Both the position numbers and the translations under genes were made by a program. A model generated the notes under the pieces. That model was not told the origin of the DNA, ran no database searches, and saw nothing but the letters and a program-made list of their open reading frames with translations. A stretch of DNA of 7,071 bases. Source: an uncultured Clostridia bacterium (GTDB lineage: Bacteria > Bacillota > Clostridia > Oscillospirales > Oscillospiraceae). The stretch lies in NCBI GenBank assembly GCA_945487445.1, contig CALYTU010000077.1, positions 1 through 7,071 on the forward strand, given 5' to 3'. Below, piece after piece: positions 6,884 to 7,071 of this stretch (within the stretch, counting starts at the first letter, position 1; each line of letters begins with the position of its first letter).

Positions 6884-6928
6884 CCCCCGCCCACCGCGGG
6901 CAGGGCCTTTCAATGATAGAATGAAAGG
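6883..6928 (+). terminator. Probable dnaE terminator, first copy
   Basis: Just after the dnaE stop, GCCC (6883-6886) can pair with GGGC (6903-6906), and inside it GCCC (6889-6892) with GGGC (6898-6901) around a 5-base loop; CTTT follows. A second hairpin overlaps: CCTTTCA (6906-6912) with TGAAAGG (6922-6928), a 7-bp stem with a 9-base loop. The position and GC-rich stem suggest transcription termination, but the T run has only three bases, so efficiency is uncertain and an RNA-stability role is possible. Confidence 0.5.
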
Positions 6929-6942
6929 GTGATAGAAAAATA

Positions 6943-6988
6943 ACCCCCGCCCACCGCGGGCAAGGGCCTTTCAATGATAGAATGAAAG
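6943..6988 (+). terminator. Probable dnaE terminator, second copy
   Basis: The repeated unit forms the same pair of hairpins. The outer stem is one pair shorter because G is replaced by A at 6943, and the extra A makes the internal loop more symmetric. The second hairpin is CTTTCA (6968-6973) with TGAAAG (6983-6988), 6 bp. It may act as a backup terminator, with the same doubt about the short T run. Confidence 0.42.
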
Positions 6989-7044
6989 AACGAAAAATGA
7001 GAGAATGATTGTACTGTACAGAGTATCTATTCAGTAGCCCCATC

Positions 7045-7071
7045 TGTCATTTCGAACGAAGTGAGAAATCC
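7045..7071. repeat. Edge of a dispersed palindromic repeat (probable)
   Basis: The last 27 bases contain ATTTC (7049-7053) and GAAAT (7065-7069), which can pair, and an inner TTCG (7051-7054) / CGAA (7057-7060). The wording closely resembles palindromic repeats found many times in some clostridial and other genomes; that resemblance is from memory. The element is cut by the window end, so its full length and copy number cannot be judged. Confidence 0.5.

Larger units (their letters stand above)
6868..6988 (+). repeat. Tandem 60/61-bp duplication over the dnaE stop
   Basis: Unit 1 (6868-6927, 60 bp) and unit 2 (6928-6988, 61 bp) are head-to-tail copies differing at only two places: the dnaE TAG stop reads TAA in unit 2 (6883 versus 6943), and unit 2 has one extra A (GCAAGGGCC instead of GCAGGGCC). 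Unit 1 begins within the last dnaE codons (Val-Ile-Glu-Lys-stop), so unit 2 carries an untranslated copy of that end. GATAGAA also occurs twice within each unit (6871, 6915, 6931, 6976), a possible slippage substrate. Confidence 0.95.

Noticed and set aside
4304..6913. Very long minus-strand frame (869 codons) opposite dnaE
   Set aside because: It arises from GC-rich codon bias in dnaE; the protein is His/Gly/Leu/Val-rich without recognisable motifs, and it begins inside the dnaE 3' repeat.
6868..6988. CRISPR array
   Set aside because: Two directly adjacent copies with no spacers, and no cas genes nearby.
6828..7043. Minus-strand 71-codon frame with an internally repeated peptide
   Set aside because: The peptide repeat simply translates the 60-bp DNA duplication; there is no ribosome binding site or family resemblance.

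Overview
The window looks like chromosomal housekeeping sequence from a fairly GC-rich Gram-positive, most likely a member of the Clostridia (Oscillospiraceae-like). This is inferred from three things: the locus order (murB, a RapZ-family gene, whiA, dnaE), a WhiA protein (a Gram-positive family), and strong GGAGG-type ribosome binding sites with a near-consensus extended -10 sigma-A promoter. The genus cannot be named from sequence alone.

Layout. Positions 1-67 are non-coding as far as can be seen, with a weak leftward promoter candidate and possibly the first seven codons of a gene leaving the left edge. Positions 68-238 (minus) hold a 56-residue protein of unknown function with a good ribosome binding site. 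Positions 239-436 are a divergent intergenic region. It carries the rightward murB promoter (343-371) and, between the inferred transcription start and the start codon, a terminator-like hairpin (387-416). murB follows (437-1351). Its 3' end runs into four tandem 7-base units, then a 247-base, more AT-rich gap (1352-1598) with no recognised gene. Next comes a compact rightward run: a stand-alone RapZ C-terminal domain (1599-1979), a Nudix hydrolase (2001-2444), whiA (2465-3355) and dnaE (3428-6883). The dnaE 3' end lies inside a 60/61-bp tandem duplication whose units each carry hairpins and probably act as terminators. The right edge enters a palindromic element resembling a dispersed repeat.

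How the genes fit together. MurB makes the UDP-MurNAc precursor of peptidoglycan. RapZ-type proteins are linked in E. coli to sensing of glucosamine-6-phosphate, which feeds the same pathway. WhiA links growth to division and chromosome segregation, and DnaE is a replicative DNA polymerase III alpha subunit. The Nudix enzyme probably removes a nucleotide by-product. The layout resembles the conserved Firmicutes murB-rapZ-yvcK-whiA-dnaE neighbourhood, but the RapZ nucleotide-binding half and the whole of yvcK are absent, and a Nudix gene sits where yvcK is usually found.

No clearly new system is visible. The points most worth a second look are the truncated RapZ locus without yvcK, the duplication across the dnaE stop codon, the leader hairpin of murB, the heptamer repeat at the murB 3' end and the unidentified 56-residue protein.
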